Notes under the pieces: generated by a model
What the model was told of the DNA's origin: nothing
The model's input: only the letters and a program-made list of their open reading frames with translations
Databases searched by the model: none
Position numbers and translations under genes: made by a program
DNA from: Poteriospumella lacustris
Lineage: Eukaryota > Sar > Chrysophyceae > Chromulinales > Dinobryaceae
Reading direction: 5' to 3'
DNA: 45,201 nucleotides
Assembly (NCBI GenBank): GCA_008000375.1
Contig: SMOI01000260.1
Coordinates: 1 to 45,201, forward strand
Shown here: in pieces, positions 1-10,692 of the stretch
Layout of the letters: every line of letters starts with the position of its first letter
Numbering within the stretch: the first letter of the stretch is position 1

Positions 1-243
1 AGAAATCACCGGCCTTCGCGGACACGCGACACAATGACCTGCAAGTTTGGAGGTAAGCACAAACGACGCTCACTTTGGCGGTACAATAGACACGTCGTCC
101 GTTTCAGTTTTCTGCTCACGTGCAGTTGGCTTATAGGGAAACGGATGCCACAAGTCATGAAGCTCGTTCTTCTTCTTTTCTTCAATCGACAGTATATCAC
201 GGGCACTTTTGTCATTGCAAATGATAGTTTCAAGATATTTACA
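1..243 (-). CDS. partial gene at left edge, unknown product
   Basis: Two exon-like stretches on the minus strand are joined by a convincing small intron. The upstream piece (about 243 down to 120) reads in one open frame containing the stretches LSIEEKKKNELHDLW and HPFPYKPTA. It ends at a GTGAGC donor (119-118). The acceptor CTTGCAG lies at 40-39, and the frame continues in phase towards the window edge with two cysteines in HCVACP. The intron is 81 bp, normal for this window. I do not recognise the protein, cannot place its start (a TGA at 264-262 closes the frame upstream, so at least one more exon is needed), and its end is outside the window. The splice signals and charged, non-repetitive peptide argue for a real gene, but weakly. 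Confidence 0.3.
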
Positions 244-466
244 GATGGTGCGCGTCGCCTCTCACCTCAAACAAATTATTGAGATCCATAAATGGCAGAG
301 ACAACAGGTGGGGTTGAGCTCCTCACAACTGAACGTCGTAGAAATGATGGGAATATATCCTAATTCAAAATTGCAGACACACAGCTCGAATAAACACGAG
401 GGACTCAAATATCTTCCAGCACATCAATTTCGATCGAAACCACACAGGTTCAATCAATAAACTCAT

Positions 467-1123
467 TTAGATATCAAAAAGAGCTCCCAAACCGCAATCA
501 GCTGCACCATCTCCTTCATTTAAACTGTCTTCGGAATGGTGTGATGCTCCTTCCGTACTGGGCGACGCGAACGATTGAACAGTTCGTCTGCTCTCTTCTG
601 TTGTCGCCACGGAAAACTTGAATCCTTCATGAATAGAAGTGGTGAAGCCTTTTTGGAGCCCAAATGCCTGCATGGCAAGGGATATTTTTGTGTGCCAATG
701 CAAGTGTGCCTCAAGGAGTTTGGACGGAACGCGCACGTACAGGCAGTAGTCGGACACCGAAAGCTGATCCTCCGACAGTGGAACCCGAATATCAGGTTGG
801 ACAAGTAAACATAAAGCACTTGTCGAGAAAACAGCTGTATCCACTGCGACCATAGACTTGGTGAGGCACGGTTCGGATGAAGGGGATAAGGAAGCGAATG
901 AAATCGACGGATATTTCGAGCTGAGATATCGTTTACAATCCGCCCAATAAAAGAAATGCAGAACATTCATTCGCCGCAGAGATCCGTGTGATCCATGGGA
1001 AGAAAAATGATTGCTCCCCACAACTATAAGCGTTTCTACACCAAAGGCAGAAGCACATCGAATGATAGGTCCAATCGACTGATTTCTTTTCGTTTCCAGC
1101 GCAAGAAACAAAACAGGCTCCAT
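467..1123 (-). CDS. SpoU/TrmH-family RNA 2'-O-methyltransferase-like protein
   Basis: Single-exon frame of 218 residues from the ATG at 1123 (an in-frame GTG lies further upstream but is unlikely in a eukaryote). The N-terminus carries SpoU motif 1, NQSIGPIIRCASAFG at residues 13-27, where family members use the asparagine and arginine for RNA methylation. It is followed by TLIVVGSNHFSSHGSHGS, which resembles the knot-fold segment of plant and algal SpoU proteins. Motif 2 (around VPLSEDQLS and YCLYVRVPS) and motif 3 (KISLAMQAFG) are recognisable but degenerate: the usual glutamate-glycine pair and the SLNVS box are not intact. The fold assignment is therefore firm, the activity less so. The likely substrate is rRNA or tRNA, compartment unknown. 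The last 45 residues are acidic and serine-rich. It is divergent from the kinase gene at 1516. Confidence 0.72.
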   Translation of the reverse strand: MEPVLFLALETKRNQSIGPIIRCASAFGVETLIVVGSNHFSSHGSHGSLRRMNVLHFFYWADCKRYLSSKYPSISFASLSPSSEPCLTKSMVAVDTAVFSTSALCLLVQPDIRVPLSEDQLSVSDYCLYVRVPSKLLEAHLHWHTKISLAMQAFGLQKGFTTSIHEGFKFSVATTEESRRTVQSFASPSTEGASHHSEDSLNEGDGAADCGLGALFDI

Positions 1124-1515
1124 AATTGACGAAGGCACCTGATGTACCACAGAGTTCTGTTTCCAGCACCCCCTATCGCTGTTCTACTGTATATGGTATG
1201 TGATACTACGTATACTCGTAAACTGTATAGTGTAAATAAAACTTATCGCTCACTCGCCGCCTCGCCGCCATTGCGAACGATCAACCGTCATCGTCATCGT
1301 GACAGGGCGGCGGTTTCAACTATTCGCCTTGCGGGGTCTTGTTCCAGTCTCCACTCTGCCACTCTGCCACTCTATGTAGTTCATAAAAACTAGTCCACCC
1401 GTTTAGTTTGGCACACGTATTATAAATGAACAGTAGGAGTTCAGGAGAGACTAAAAAAAAAAGAGAGAGAAAAAAGATAGCCCATTGAAAAGTGAACATC
1501 CGTGGAATGTGAACC
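1124..1515. other. intergenic region between divergent genes
   Basis: No gene seen. The region separates the minus-strand methyltransferase from the plus-strand kinase and must hold both promoters. It contains a TATA-like element and a purine run (1450-1476) just before the kinase start. Confidence 0.5.
1419..1427 (+). promoter_or_regulatory. candidate TATA box
   Basis: ATTATAAAT-type element about 90 bases before the ATG of the AGC-like kinase. Assigned by sequence and position only; the transcription start is not known. Confidence 0.3.
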
Positions 1516-2875
1516 ATGGGAGGAGGCAACACAAAGCACTACACTTTGGCGTTTCTCACAGATAGTTCCGGTGAGATGGCCAACCCGTTGATCATGGAGG
1601 TCGTAAAGAAGCCTCTCATGAAGAGGAATAACAGTCATCCAGACATGTTATCCCAAACAACTGTGTTTTGTCCATACATTGATCTGAGAATGGGCAAAAA
1701 GGGCGAAGCGACGAATGTGATCCAGCGAAAGCTTATCAAAGTCAAGCGAAGTGAAGTAGCTGGAAATGAAGGAGAGGTTTTGGACCTTAAGAAATGCGAT
1801 TATCTGCAGTATCGTCAAAGTCTTCCGTGGTTACTGAAGAATGCCCACTTCGCCATGCCGAGTATAAAGGACTTCGACCTCATCCGTGTCATTGGTAAGC
1901 CGATTTATCGTCGCTCTTAAACCAATATCTGACACCGATTATGCTGCAGGTGTGGGCAGGACTGCGAAAGTGGGTCTTGTGAAGACCGATAGACAAAAGT
2001 TTTGCGCAGTCAAGTCCATCCGCAAGAGTGGGCTCTTTGAGAGCAAAGAAATCCGACACGTCATTTCGGAGCGCGAGGCGCTGTACGAGATCAACCATAC
2101 ATTTTGCACGAAACTTCTCGCCGAATTCGAAGACCAAAATTATGCCTATTTTGCGATGGAGTATGTGCCTGGGGGTGAACTGCGCTCACTGTTGGTGTCG
2201 AACAAGAAGTTGACCGTCGACGCAGCGAAGTTCTACGCCGCCGAAGTCCTTCTCGCGCTTGAGCATCTTCACAGCCTCAACATCGTTCACCGCGACATCC
2301 GACCGGAGAACATCTTAATTGATGAGGATGGGCACGTGAAGCTGGCGGACTTCGGGTACGCCATGAAGACTACGACCAATGCGAACGGAAAACTGTACAC
2401 CATCTGTTGTCCGGCGGCCTACTTGTCTCCTGAACTGCTCAACAGCAAATACGAAGGTGGGTACGGGAAGGAGGTCGATATTTGGGCGTTTGCTGTAGTT
2501 CTCTTTGAAATGTTGGTGGGAAACGCCCCCTTCTCACGCATTGGAGAGGACACTCAGTACGAGATATTCCTCGCGATTCTTGAGAACCGCGTCCAGTTCC
2601 CGTCGTTCTTCGACCACTCCGCGAGAGAGTTATTGAGGGAATTGTTTATTCCCGAACTTGAAAAGCGAACACAAACGGTGCAGGCAGTCAAAGGCCATTC
2701 CTTTTTCTCCTCGTCCATCTCCGACTGGTCGCTAGTACTGGGTCGCTTGCTCGTTCCGCCGTTTGTCCCGCAATTAGAGCAAGAGGGGGACTCTCGTTAT
2801 TTTGCTCTGACGGAGGGTTCCGTGAAGCACTTCAAGCGGCTTACTGGTCTCGAGAACAAGCTAAAAATCAGTTAG
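1516..2875 (+). CDS. AGC/PKA-like serine/threonine protein kinase
   Basis: Two exons, 1516-1894 and 1950-2875, with a 55 bp GT-AG intron. Splicing rebuilds the glycine loop exactly (RVIGVGRTAKVGLV). The product is 434 residues. About 118 unrecognised N-terminal residues precede the kinase domain. Visible catalytic features are the beta-3 lysine in FCAVKSI (K147), HRDIRPEN (D241), DFG (D259) and WAFAVVLFEMLVGNAPF of helix F. The order and the EYVPGGEL hinge resemble PKA-type AGC kinases. Two positions are odd: the catalytic-loop lysine of the usual RDLKPEN is arginine, and the activation segment reads CCPAAYLSPE instead of the usual GTPEYLAPE. ATP binding and phosphotransfer residues are kept, so it is probably active, with altered substrate or activation-loop control. 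No regulatory domain is seen beyond the N-terminal extension. Confidence 0.9.
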
Positions 2876-3360
2876 TTACGTTGTTCGTCTTGTGGGTCGT
2901 CGTCATGTTTGTATCCGTCAGTGTCTCCTTTTCGTATAGTGTGCCTCATCGTTGTATCATTTGCGTAACATCGAAACTGACTTTTCTCAAGCATCTTGCG
3001 AGTAAATCGCTCCGCGTAGACCCCGACAATGCAGTCTCTGTAGCTCTGTAGACCTCTGTCGCCTCAGCTGCGTCTGCAACGGCAGTGGAGGGAACCGTTT
3101 CGCTTTCTGACCGACAGTCGGCCGTTTCGATTCTTGACTGCTGAGCACGAGTGAGTCACCCACCCACGGCACATGGCAACGTTACCAGTTATGCTTCGGG
3201 TTACGTCACATCGATGAAAAAAAGGCACTAAACAATACCGAAGTGAACAATAAAGGACACTTCTCTGCGCTTGATCTGCCACCAAAGAACAATCGCAACT
3301 GTGTTGCTTCTCCCACCAGAACAACTCTTTCTCGATCAGTTATGGGCGTCCAATCGTAAA
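2876..3360. other. intergenic region
   Basis: No gene recognised between the kinase stop and the next plus-strand start. Composition changes here: upstream is moderate in GC, downstream rises steeply. AATAAA-like words occur near 3249. Confidence 0.4.
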
Positions 3361-6300
3361 ATGACCATCTCCCGATGGAAAAAAGTCGTGTACGAGGTGT
3401 GCCTCACACAGCTCCTCGAACATCTTCAAACCTCGAGTCTACGATCTTCTAAGACCAATTCCAAAGAGAGCACGACGAATGACGACGGCATCTCACTGCA
3501 GAGGACCAGTTTCCATTTGAGGTGGAGAGTTGGATGGTACTTGTACAAGCTCGAGAGATTTGAGGAGTGCATCGAGTCGCTCACGCAGCTCTGCGATGAC
3601 GTTTATGCCATCGACGATCTCAAAGAAAGGAAGAAGCTCACACAGCTCACCGCGGACCAGTACCACTTCATTCACCTCACCATCGCCCGAAGCAGCCTGC
3701 AGATGTATTTGGCGACGAACGACTACGACATGTTGGTGACGAGCCACGAGGAGTACGAGGACGCAATGGCCAACCTGACAGTGGACCTCTCCGCCATGCT
3801 CCGACTGCCACCGGTGATGATGGAGCACGCCCGCGTTCTGGAGTTCTACGGGTCCTTCGACTCGGCGCTTGAGGTGTACGGCAAGGTCCTCACCAATTTC
3901 CCAACGTTCAAGGGCTACTTCGACGCGCTGTACCGCACAGCCATCGTCGGCCTGCATATGGCGATGGTGAAAAAGAACGCCAACACTGACGGCGCGTCGA
4001 AGGCCGTCGAGATCGAAGAAGCCGTCGACAAGTGCATCGACATCTTCCAGTTCCTGCTGGAGGCGCTGCCCACGAACATCGACGAGGTGCACATCGTGCT
4101 GCTCTACCTGCGGGCCTTCGAAGTTTCTGCGTCGCCACAGCAGCGCTTCCGCGCGGTGGGCATCATGGCGTCGCTCTTCGAGGTCTGCAAGCGGAAGCAG
4201 GTGGCCGTCGCGAAGCACGCCGGTCCCCAGCGCGACGAGAAGCCGAGCGGCTCCAGCAAGAACATCCTCGACACGCTGGACAGGAACGCGAAGGCCAAAG
4301 AAGAGCTGCGTGCATGGCAGAGCGACCTGGACACGTGGCTGGCGATCGGTCGCTACTGCATCGCGGGCCACGAGCCGCTGCTCGCGCGCATCGCCTTCGC
4401 CAAATTCGACGACGAGGCGCGCAAGAAAGTGCCGCCGGGCAAGGACATGTCGCTCGTCGTCTCGTACGATACCGCGTACTTCCTCGCGCGGCACTTCCAG
4501 GCGCAGCGGGACTACGCCACCGCCTTCCGCTACGCGGAGATCGGTCTGCACCACGACCGCTACAATCGCCACCTGCGCGAGCTGCTGGTGGAGCTGCAGC
4601 CGCACGTGCCCGTGACGGGCGCGCGCTGGTCCGACCAGATCCAGCGCGAGATCACCAGTGCCACGCGCATCATTCGCTGCTGGAAGAGCCGCGCGTGGAC
4701 GCCGGGTTTCCGCCGCCGCCTGAAGGAGCAGGTCGTGCGCGAGATGGAGCAGCGCCTGGCCGCCAGCCGCTTCGACGTGGTGGCGCGCAGCGTCCTCGCG
4801 TACTACGCGCGAGACACGTACCGCCATCGCTTCCTCTTCGAAGAGGCCTGTGCGCGGCGCATCCAACGCGTCTTCCGCGACTACCGCAAGCACTACGTGT
4901 GGCTGGAGGCGCAGCGGAGACACGTCGCGACGCTGGCGTCCGACGCGCTCCACCGCTTCCACCGCCGACCCTTCTCGCCCCGCGCGCGCGCCGAGGTGCA
5001 GCGCCTGGCGACGCACCGGCTGATGTCGCGGCGCCACCCGATCCAGACGGCGCTGCGCAGCATCCAGCAGCAGCAAGAGTCGCTGCTGCGCCTCGTGCGC
5101 TTCGTGAAGGCGTTTCTGCTGCAGCGCGCGATCCGGCGCCGCATCCAAGAGAAGCACCGCCTCCTCGAGCTGGAGCGCCACCGCCAGTCGCGCCGCATCC
5201 AGAGCTGGGTGCGCATCTTCCTCGCGCGGCGCCGCATCCTGCGCCTGCGGCTGGAGCTGCAGCTGCGCGCCGCGGCCGCGCGCAAGATTCAGGACTTCTA
5301 CCGCCGCTACCGCCAGCTGCGCAAGCGCCACTTCCTGCACCGCCGCCTGCGCCGCATGCACCAGCGCGACCGCCAGGCGATGATGCGCAAACAGGTGCAG
5401 CGCGCGCGCCACCGCCAGCAGCAGAGCCACAAGGGCGGCGCCGACGAGGGCGCCGACGACGCGGACGCGGACCGCGACGACGACGAGGACGAGGACGACG
5501 CGGCGCTGTTCATGTCCTCGTCGGCCTCGGCCGCCACGATTCTGCTCGCGCTGAAGCACCGCGCGATGTTGACGCTGCGGCGCCTCTTGACGCCGCACCT
5601 GCGCGCGCTGCTGCAGCGCCGGCGGCGCGGCGAGGAGGTGCACAAGCAGCGCACGCGGCGCTTCATGGAGCGCACGCGCCTGCTCGCGGACGGACAGCGC
5701 CAGGTGGTGGCCGCCGTGCGCATCCAGCGTTTCTACCGCTCGCGCGTCGCCGGCTTCTGGTTCGCCGTGACGCGCAAGCTCGTGCGCCAGCGGCGGCGGC
5801 GCCGGCGCGCGCAGCACTTCTACGCGCGCAAGACGCAGGACCGCCACATCCTCAGCCACATGTCCCGCGCGGCGCGACACGCGCTGCTGGCGGAGCGACA
5901 CGACGAGGTGGCCGCGCAGACGACGGACACGCAGGTGCTGCAGCGCTGGGTCTTCGAGCCGCCGGGCCTCGACCCGCTGCACGCGGACTTCCGCCGCCTC
6001 TGCGCGCAGGACGTCGCCGTGTTCCTCGGCGCGCGCGACTGCACGGCGAGCAACCTGCAGATGCTGGGCCTGGCGCTGAGCCAGCCGCAGTGTCGCCTGC
6101 GCTGCCTCTTCTTCGTCGACTGCGACGTCTTCGCGCAGCAGCCCGACGCGTCGCTCGACGTCTTCTTCCGCGGCCTGCGCCGCTGCGCCAGTCTGCGCGC
6201 CGTGCTGCTGCTGGGCGGGCGCTGGCCGGCCGCGGCGCTGCGCAGCCTCTTCCACCTCGTGCAGGTGGAGAACCCGCGCGTCGAGTCGCTGTGCGTCGAG

Positions 6301-7165
6301 CAGGTCGCGCTGGGCGGCGGCACTGCCGAGACGCTCGTCCAGCGCTCCGCGCGACTGCTCGGCGACTTTCTGAACTATTCGCTGCGGGCGTCGGGCCTGG
6401 GCGGCCTGCGCGAGCTGTCGCTGCACGGCTGCGGCCTGTGGGACAGCCACGTCGCGGAGCTGTGTCGCGGCCTGGAGGTGTCGGCCGCGCTGCAGTCGCT
6501 GACGCTGTCGCTGAACCTGCTCTCGGACGACGCGCTGCTGCTGCTGCTGCGCGCGATGCGCGCCAACAAGCACCAGCCGCTGCGGCGCCTCGACCTGCAG
6601 GACAACCTCGTGCGCCTGTCCTCGCGCGACCTGCGCGACGCGCTGCACGCCTTCCGCAACGTCCACGCCGCGCCGCGCGCCACGGGCGGCCCCGCGGCGC
6701 GGCCGGCCCCAGCGGCCCCGCGGCGGCGTATCTGCGACCGCTGCAGCTGGCGGGCGCGGCGCCGAGGCCGAAGAAGCTGCCGCCGACCTTCGCGCCGCCC
6801 GCGACGCACTTCCGCGACGCCTGCGTCGTGGACCTGCGGCGCAACTTCATCGCGGAGCCCTCGACTGCGTCGCCTCCGCCGCGGCGCAGCATCTGCCGTG
6901 TCCGCAGCTCGCGCTGCTGCAGGACGCGCCCGTCGCGACGGAGGCCGCGCCGCCGCCGCCGAAGGCGCCGTCGAAGGCGCCGCAGCTGTCGTCGGTGCTG
7001 CTGCAGGCGCTGCACCGCGCCAGCGACCAGACGCAGCAGGCGACGGGGCTCGACGCGGTCGCCGGCGACGACGAGCGCCGCGGCGGAGCGGCCGCGCGGA
7101 AGACGCGACGGCCGATCGCGCGCGCAGCGTCGTTCGTGTCGGTGGGCTCCGTCGACAGCGCCTAA
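3361..7165 (+). CDS. TPR-like / IQ-motif / leucine-rich-repeat protein
   Basis: Starts at the ATG at 3361 and ends at the TAA at 7163-7165, about 1,268 residues if two single-base gaps are allowed. Residues 1-420 are helical and TPR-like (for example FHLRWRVGWYLYKLERFEEC and YGSFDSALEVYGKVL). Residues about 430-830 carry at least four IQ calmodulin-binding motifs: ARRIQRVFRDYRKHY, RRIQSWVRIFLARR, ARKIQDFYRRYRQLRKR and VRIQRFYRSRVAG, with an acidic run (about 694-717) between them. From about 1014 come ribonuclease-inhibitor-type leucine-rich repeats (LRELSLHGCGLWDSHVAELC, RRLDLQDNLV, VVDLRRNFI). The frame slips by -1 between 6680 and 6712 and again near 6855-6860; each slip carries sense coding into the next frame. 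The C-terminal frame ends ASFVSVGSVDSA. A calmodulin-regulated scaffold is the likely role; no catalytic domain is seen. Confidence 0.8.
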
Positions 7166-7186
7166 CCCCCCGAGGCGCCGCCGCTT

Positions 7187-7325
7187 TGTCGCGCCTGTGT
7201 CGCCCCTCGGGTGTCGCTGTGTCGCGCCTGTGTCGCCCCTCGGCCGCCGCTGTGTCGCGCCTGTGTCGCCCCTCGGCCGCCGCTGTGTCGCCCCTCGGGT
7301 GTCGCTGTGTCGCGCCTGTGTCGTG
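7187..7325. repeat. tandem 33 bp repeat after the IQ/LRR gene
   Basis: Three copies of a 33 bp unit beginning TGTCGCGCCTGTGTCGCCCC, then a shortened copy and a broken copy, all in the 3' flank just after the stop. The TGTGTCGC core is the same motif that fills three introns of the giant gene at 12163-26409. Confidence 0.85.
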
Positions 7326-7409
7326 TATTGTAAATAGCCAACCGCCGACCGATCGACGCCTCTCACCCCTCGCCACTTAGCAACGTTACAAGGGCCGCGC
7401 GTCGCTCGC

Positions 7410-8583
7410 TCAGGACACGACCGCGTCGGGCAGCGGCGCCGTCACGTGCGCGCCGCCGATGGTGAAGGCGGCGTCGCCGCAGTGGGCCACGCCGCCGCTG
7501 TCCGTGCGCAGCTACAGCGACAGAGGCGCGGAGGGTGAGACGACAGGCGCGGGCGGCGGCGGCGACGGCGGCGCGGGCACTTACCAGAGGCGCGAGCGTC
7601 TCGAAGATCTTCTTCTTCGCGACCTGCGCGGGCGTCGCGGGCTCGCCGCTGAAGGCGCCGAAGACGACGCGGTCGCCGGTGTTCGCGGTGGCGGGCGGCT
7701 CGAGGAGCTTCACGGCCGATTTGTCGGCGTTGCAGGCGCAGAGCACCATGCCCTGGCTCTTGAAGCCGGCGATGCTGCGCTCCTTGAGGTTGGCGAGCAC
7801 GAGGACCTTGCGGCCCTGCAGCTCGGCGGCCGAGTAGAACGCGCGGATGCCCGAGGCGATCATGCGCGTGCTGCCCTCGCCCAGGTCCACCTCCTCGCAG
7901 AGCAGTTTGTCCGAGTCGGCGTGGTCCCAGCACCGCACGACGTGGCCCACGCGGATGTCGAGTTTCGACGGGTCGACGGCCTCGGCGTCCTTCGCGGCCT
8001 CCTTCGGCGCGGCCGCCTCCTTCGGCGCGGCCTCTTTGCCCTTCGGCGCGGCCTCTTTGCCCTTCGGCGCGGCCTTGTCACCCGCAGCCTTCTCAGCGGC
8101 TGGGGCAGCAGGGGGCGCGTCCTTGGTGGCCTCCTTGGTCTCCTTCGCGGCGGGCGCTGGCGGGGCGACCGGTGCCACGACGAGGGGCGGCAGCGCGACG
8201 TCGGCGAAGCTCGCGACGGGCAACACGCCCGGCCGTACGAGCGCCTGCACGTGGCTGAACCATCGTCGCACGTGGGCGTGGCTGCTCACATCGTTGACAG
8301 CGCCATCGGCGTGAAGCTTGTGGAAGACCGCCGCATCGGCGACGCTGAAGAACTCGTCGACGAGGTACGACCGCTCGGCCAGCGCGCCGTTGAGGAAATC
8401 CAAGTGTGCGCCGGCCTTGCCGTCCCGCGCGAAGTTGATCCACTGCGCGAGCTCGGCGTCGCTGCCTTTGTTCCCGGCGGCTTTGCCAAGCTGCGCGATG
8501 GCGGTGGCCTCGTCCAGCAGGTCCTTCGCCGCGCTCTCCGCGGGCAGGTTCAGCAGCTGCGCGATGATTTCGGGTCGACTCAT
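7410..8583 (-). CDS. AIMP1/Arc1p-type tRNA-binding synthetase cofactor
   Basis: Two exons, 8583-7585 and 7511-7410, with a 73 bp intron (7584-7512). The product is 366 residues. The N-terminal half is a GST-C-like domain (LVDEFFSVADAAVFHKL), as in Arc1p and AIMP proteins that dock aminoacyl-tRNA synthetases. A linker (about 150-200) of KGKEAAPKE-type repeats is rich in lysine and alanine and would bind RNA non-specifically. From about residue 203 there is a complete EMAPII/Trbp111 OB-fold: LDIRVGHVVRCWDHADSDKL, RMIASGIRAFY and RKVLVLANLKERSIAGFKSQ. The second exon supplies the family's last strands (LRTDSGGVAHCGDAAFTIGG). It acts in the cytosol by delivering tRNA to synthetases. Head-to-head with the La gene, 345 bp apart. 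Confidence 0.93.
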
Positions 8584-8928
8584 GTTCGTCGTGGGAGATA
8601 AACTGTGGCAGTCCGACGGCTGCGAGTCGTTTAGGCGATCGTCATCGCAGCGACGACGAAGAGCGCGAGGAGCCGCCGACGCTGCCGATCGCCGAGAGCG
8701 ACGCCGGCGACGCAACGACCTCGCGTACATATATCGCCTCTGTTCAGGCGCATAAACCGCACAGGCGGGCCGCGCGTCGTCCGGGCGGAGGCACCACCCG
8801 TTGCGCCGCCGCCGCCGTCGCCGCCGCCGTCGCCGCCGTCGCCTCCTGGCGCCCACCGTCTCCTTCGCCGGCGATTCACTTTCCATTCGCCGACCAGCTC
8901 CGCATCGACTGTGCCGACATCCAGCAAC
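8584..8928. promoter_or_regulatory. shared divergent promoter region (AIMP1-like / La)
   Basis: The only DNA between two divergent start codons, so it must carry both promoters. It contains a TATATA-like word near 8728 and a CGCCGC run (about 8800-8843). Shared regulation is inferred from the arrangement and from both products handling tRNA. Confidence 0.5.
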
Positions 8929-9915
8929 ATGGCCGCCCAGATCAAGAGACAAGTGGAGTTCTACTTCTCCGACAGCAACTACCGCAAGGACACCTTCCTC
9001 CGCGCCGCCGCCGAGTCGGACGCCGAAGGCTTCGTGCCCATCTCCGTTCTCTTGACCTTCAACAAGCTGAAGTCCTTCACCACTAGCGTCGCTGAGGTCG
9101 CCGAGGCCATCGCTGATTCCGACGCCCTCGTGCTGAACGCCGCGAAGGACAAAGTGAAGCGCTCGGAGCCGCTGCCCGACGTGGACACCTCCGCCGAGCG
9201 CACGCTCTACGTCAAGGGCTACCCCACCGACGACGCCGACGTCACCATCGAGTCGATCACGGAGTACTTCTCCGCCTTCGGCAAGGTGAACATGGTGAAG
9301 CTGCGCAAGACGCTCGAGAAGACCTTCAAGGGCAGCGTCCTCGTCGAGTTCGGCTCCGTCGCCGAGATGGAGGCCGCACTGAAGGCCACCCACGAGTACA
9401 AGGGCAAGCCCTTCGTGCAGGTGAGCACCTTCGCGGACTGGAACAACGAGCGCCAGGCCGTGCAGAACAAGCGCAAGAGAAAGTCGGACAACGACGCCGC
9501 CGAGGCGGAGGACAAAGAGGACGAGGAGCTGCAGTTCGAGTCTGGACTGGTCTTCCGCGTCACCGGCGTGCCCCCTGCCGCTACGGCGTTGCAGCTGAAG
9601 CAGTTCTTCAAGGAGGTGACCGAGGAGGTGAAGTTCGTCGACCTCGCCGAGGGCGGCAGCGCCGTCCTGCGCGTCGCCAACAAAGACGCCGCCGCGAAGA
9701 TCGCGAGCAAAGCCGCCGAGGGCCTTGAGCTGGTGCTGGAGGGCGCCGACGAGAAATTCGCGCTGACGGCGAAGGCGCTCGAGGGCGCCGAGGAGACGCA
9801 GTACTGGTCCAAGTTCCGCGACACGATGCGCGGCCGCGGAGGCGACAAGCGCGGCGGCGGCGGCCGCGGCGGCGGACGCGGTCGCGGACGCGGCGGAAAG
9901 AGACAAAGACGGTGA
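8929..9915 (+). CDS. La-related RNA-binding protein (La/SSB homologue)
   Basis: Intronless, 328 residues from the ATG at 8929 (the frame is open further up but has only a GTG). Residues 1-80 form the La winged-helix motif, with QIKRQVEFYFSDSNYRKDTF showing the conserved aromatic and aspartate residues that hold 3' UUU-OH ends. Residues about 88-165 form RRM1 (RTLYVKGYPTDDADVTIESI, FGKVNMVKLRK, GSVLVEFGS). A basic KRKRKS cluster is a likely nuclear signal. Residues about 183-265 form a second, atypical RRM (LVFRVTGVPPAATALQLKQF). The C-terminus is rich in GGRGGGRGRGRGG. La protects nascent RNA polymerase III transcripts such as pre-tRNA in the nucleus. The domain order matches genuine La rather than LARP proteins. 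Confidence 0.95.
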   Translation: MAAQIKRQVEFYFSDSNYRKDTFLRAAAESDAEGFVPISVLLTFNKLKSFTTSVAEVAEAIADSDALVLNAAKDKVKRSEPLPDVDTSAERTLYVKGYPTDDADVTIESITEYFSAFGKVNMVKLRKTLEKTFKGSVLVEFGSVAEMEAALKATHEYKGKPFVQVSTFADWNNERQAVQNKRKRKSDNDAAEAEDKEDEELQFESGLVFRVTGVPPAATALQLKQFFKEVTEEVKFVDLAEGGSAVLRVANKDAAAKIASKAAEGLELVLEGADEKFALTAKALEGAEETQYWSKFRDTMRGRGGDKRGGGGRGGGRGRGRGGKRQRR

Positions 9916-9962
9916 GCGTTCGTCTTGGGATCGATCTGAGACAGACGGCGTGAGACTGCGCG

Positions 9963-9989
9963 CGAGAGAGAGAGCGAGAGAGAGAGGTG
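9963..9989. repeat. GA-rich simple repeat
   Basis: Short GAGAGA tract in the narrow gap between the convergent 3' ends of La and the membrane-protein gene. Confidence 0.6.
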
Positions 9990-10065
9990 GGGGCGAGGAG
10001 AGACGGCCGTCGACGAGGCGGCGGCCGGACGACCAATTATTATACATTGTAACGCGCCTGTGCGC

Positions 10066-10692
10066 TCAACTGCTCGTCCTTTCCGATGTGCTCAAGTCTT
10101 TTAACAGCGCTTCGCTCGTCGCGGCACGCACTGCGGCGCCGGGGTCCAATTCGTTGAGCTCCTTCGCGCGGTACAAACAGGCGGCGACGGCCAGCAGCAC
10201 GGCGACCACCAGCGACAAGGCGCCGAAGGCAACCGCCAGCGCAATGAAGACGCCGGTCGACCAGGAGCCACCGTAGTCGCCGTACTGCTCCGCGCGATTC
10301 ACAAAGAACAGCGCTATTCGGCTCTGGACGAGGCCCAGCCACGACGAGGGCGCCGCGCCCAGACGCCGCTCCGTTTGGAAGCGCTCGGCGGCCGCCGCTC
10401 GCGGCGCGGCACCGGCTCGTTTCCTGAGTTTCTTATTGACTTCGAATCCCGACCATTGGTCGGTCATAACGTCGGCCGCGTCGGTGACCGCACTTTTTCG
10501 CGCGCGCAGCATTTTCAGCTGCGTCTCGTCGAGATACTCCTCCGTCGCGTGCTCTCGCTGAATTTTGCGCCCGTAATTTTTGGGCTTCACCTTGGCGTCC
10601 TTGTAGCTCTTAAAGACGCTGAATTGCTGCGAAAAACAAACGAACGCCAGACAGTGGACGAGCAGCAAGGCCAAGAGGAGTGAGCCCTTCAT
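10066..10692 (-). CDS. small single-pass membrane protein, unknown
   Basis: Intronless, 208 residues from an ATG at 10692. It has a clear signal peptide (MKGSLLLALLLVHCLAFVCF), then a basic, probably lumenal or extracellular stretch (KDAKVKPKNYGRKIQREHA) of about 120 residues. One strong membrane helix lies near residues 146-172 (FIALAVAFGALSLVVAVLLA), followed by a short cytosolic tail of about 35 residues. The topology is therefore type I. No family is recognised. Its 3' end faces that of La. Confidence 0.7.
   Translation of the reverse strand: MKGSLLLALLLVHCLAFVCFSQQFSVFKSYKDAKVKPKNYGRKIQREHATEEYLDETQLKMLRARKSAVTDAADVMTDQWSGFEVNKKLRKRAGAAPRAAAAERFQTERRLGAAPSSWLGLVQSRIALFFVNRAEQYGDYGGSWSTGVFIALAVAFGALSLVVAVLLAVAACLYRAKELNELDPGAAVRAATSEALLKDLSTSERTSS

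Noticed and set aside
3493-6666. 1,057-codon minus-strand frame opposite the IQ/LRR gene
   Set aside because: Low-complexity antisense shadow; IQ and LRR motifs are on the plus strand.
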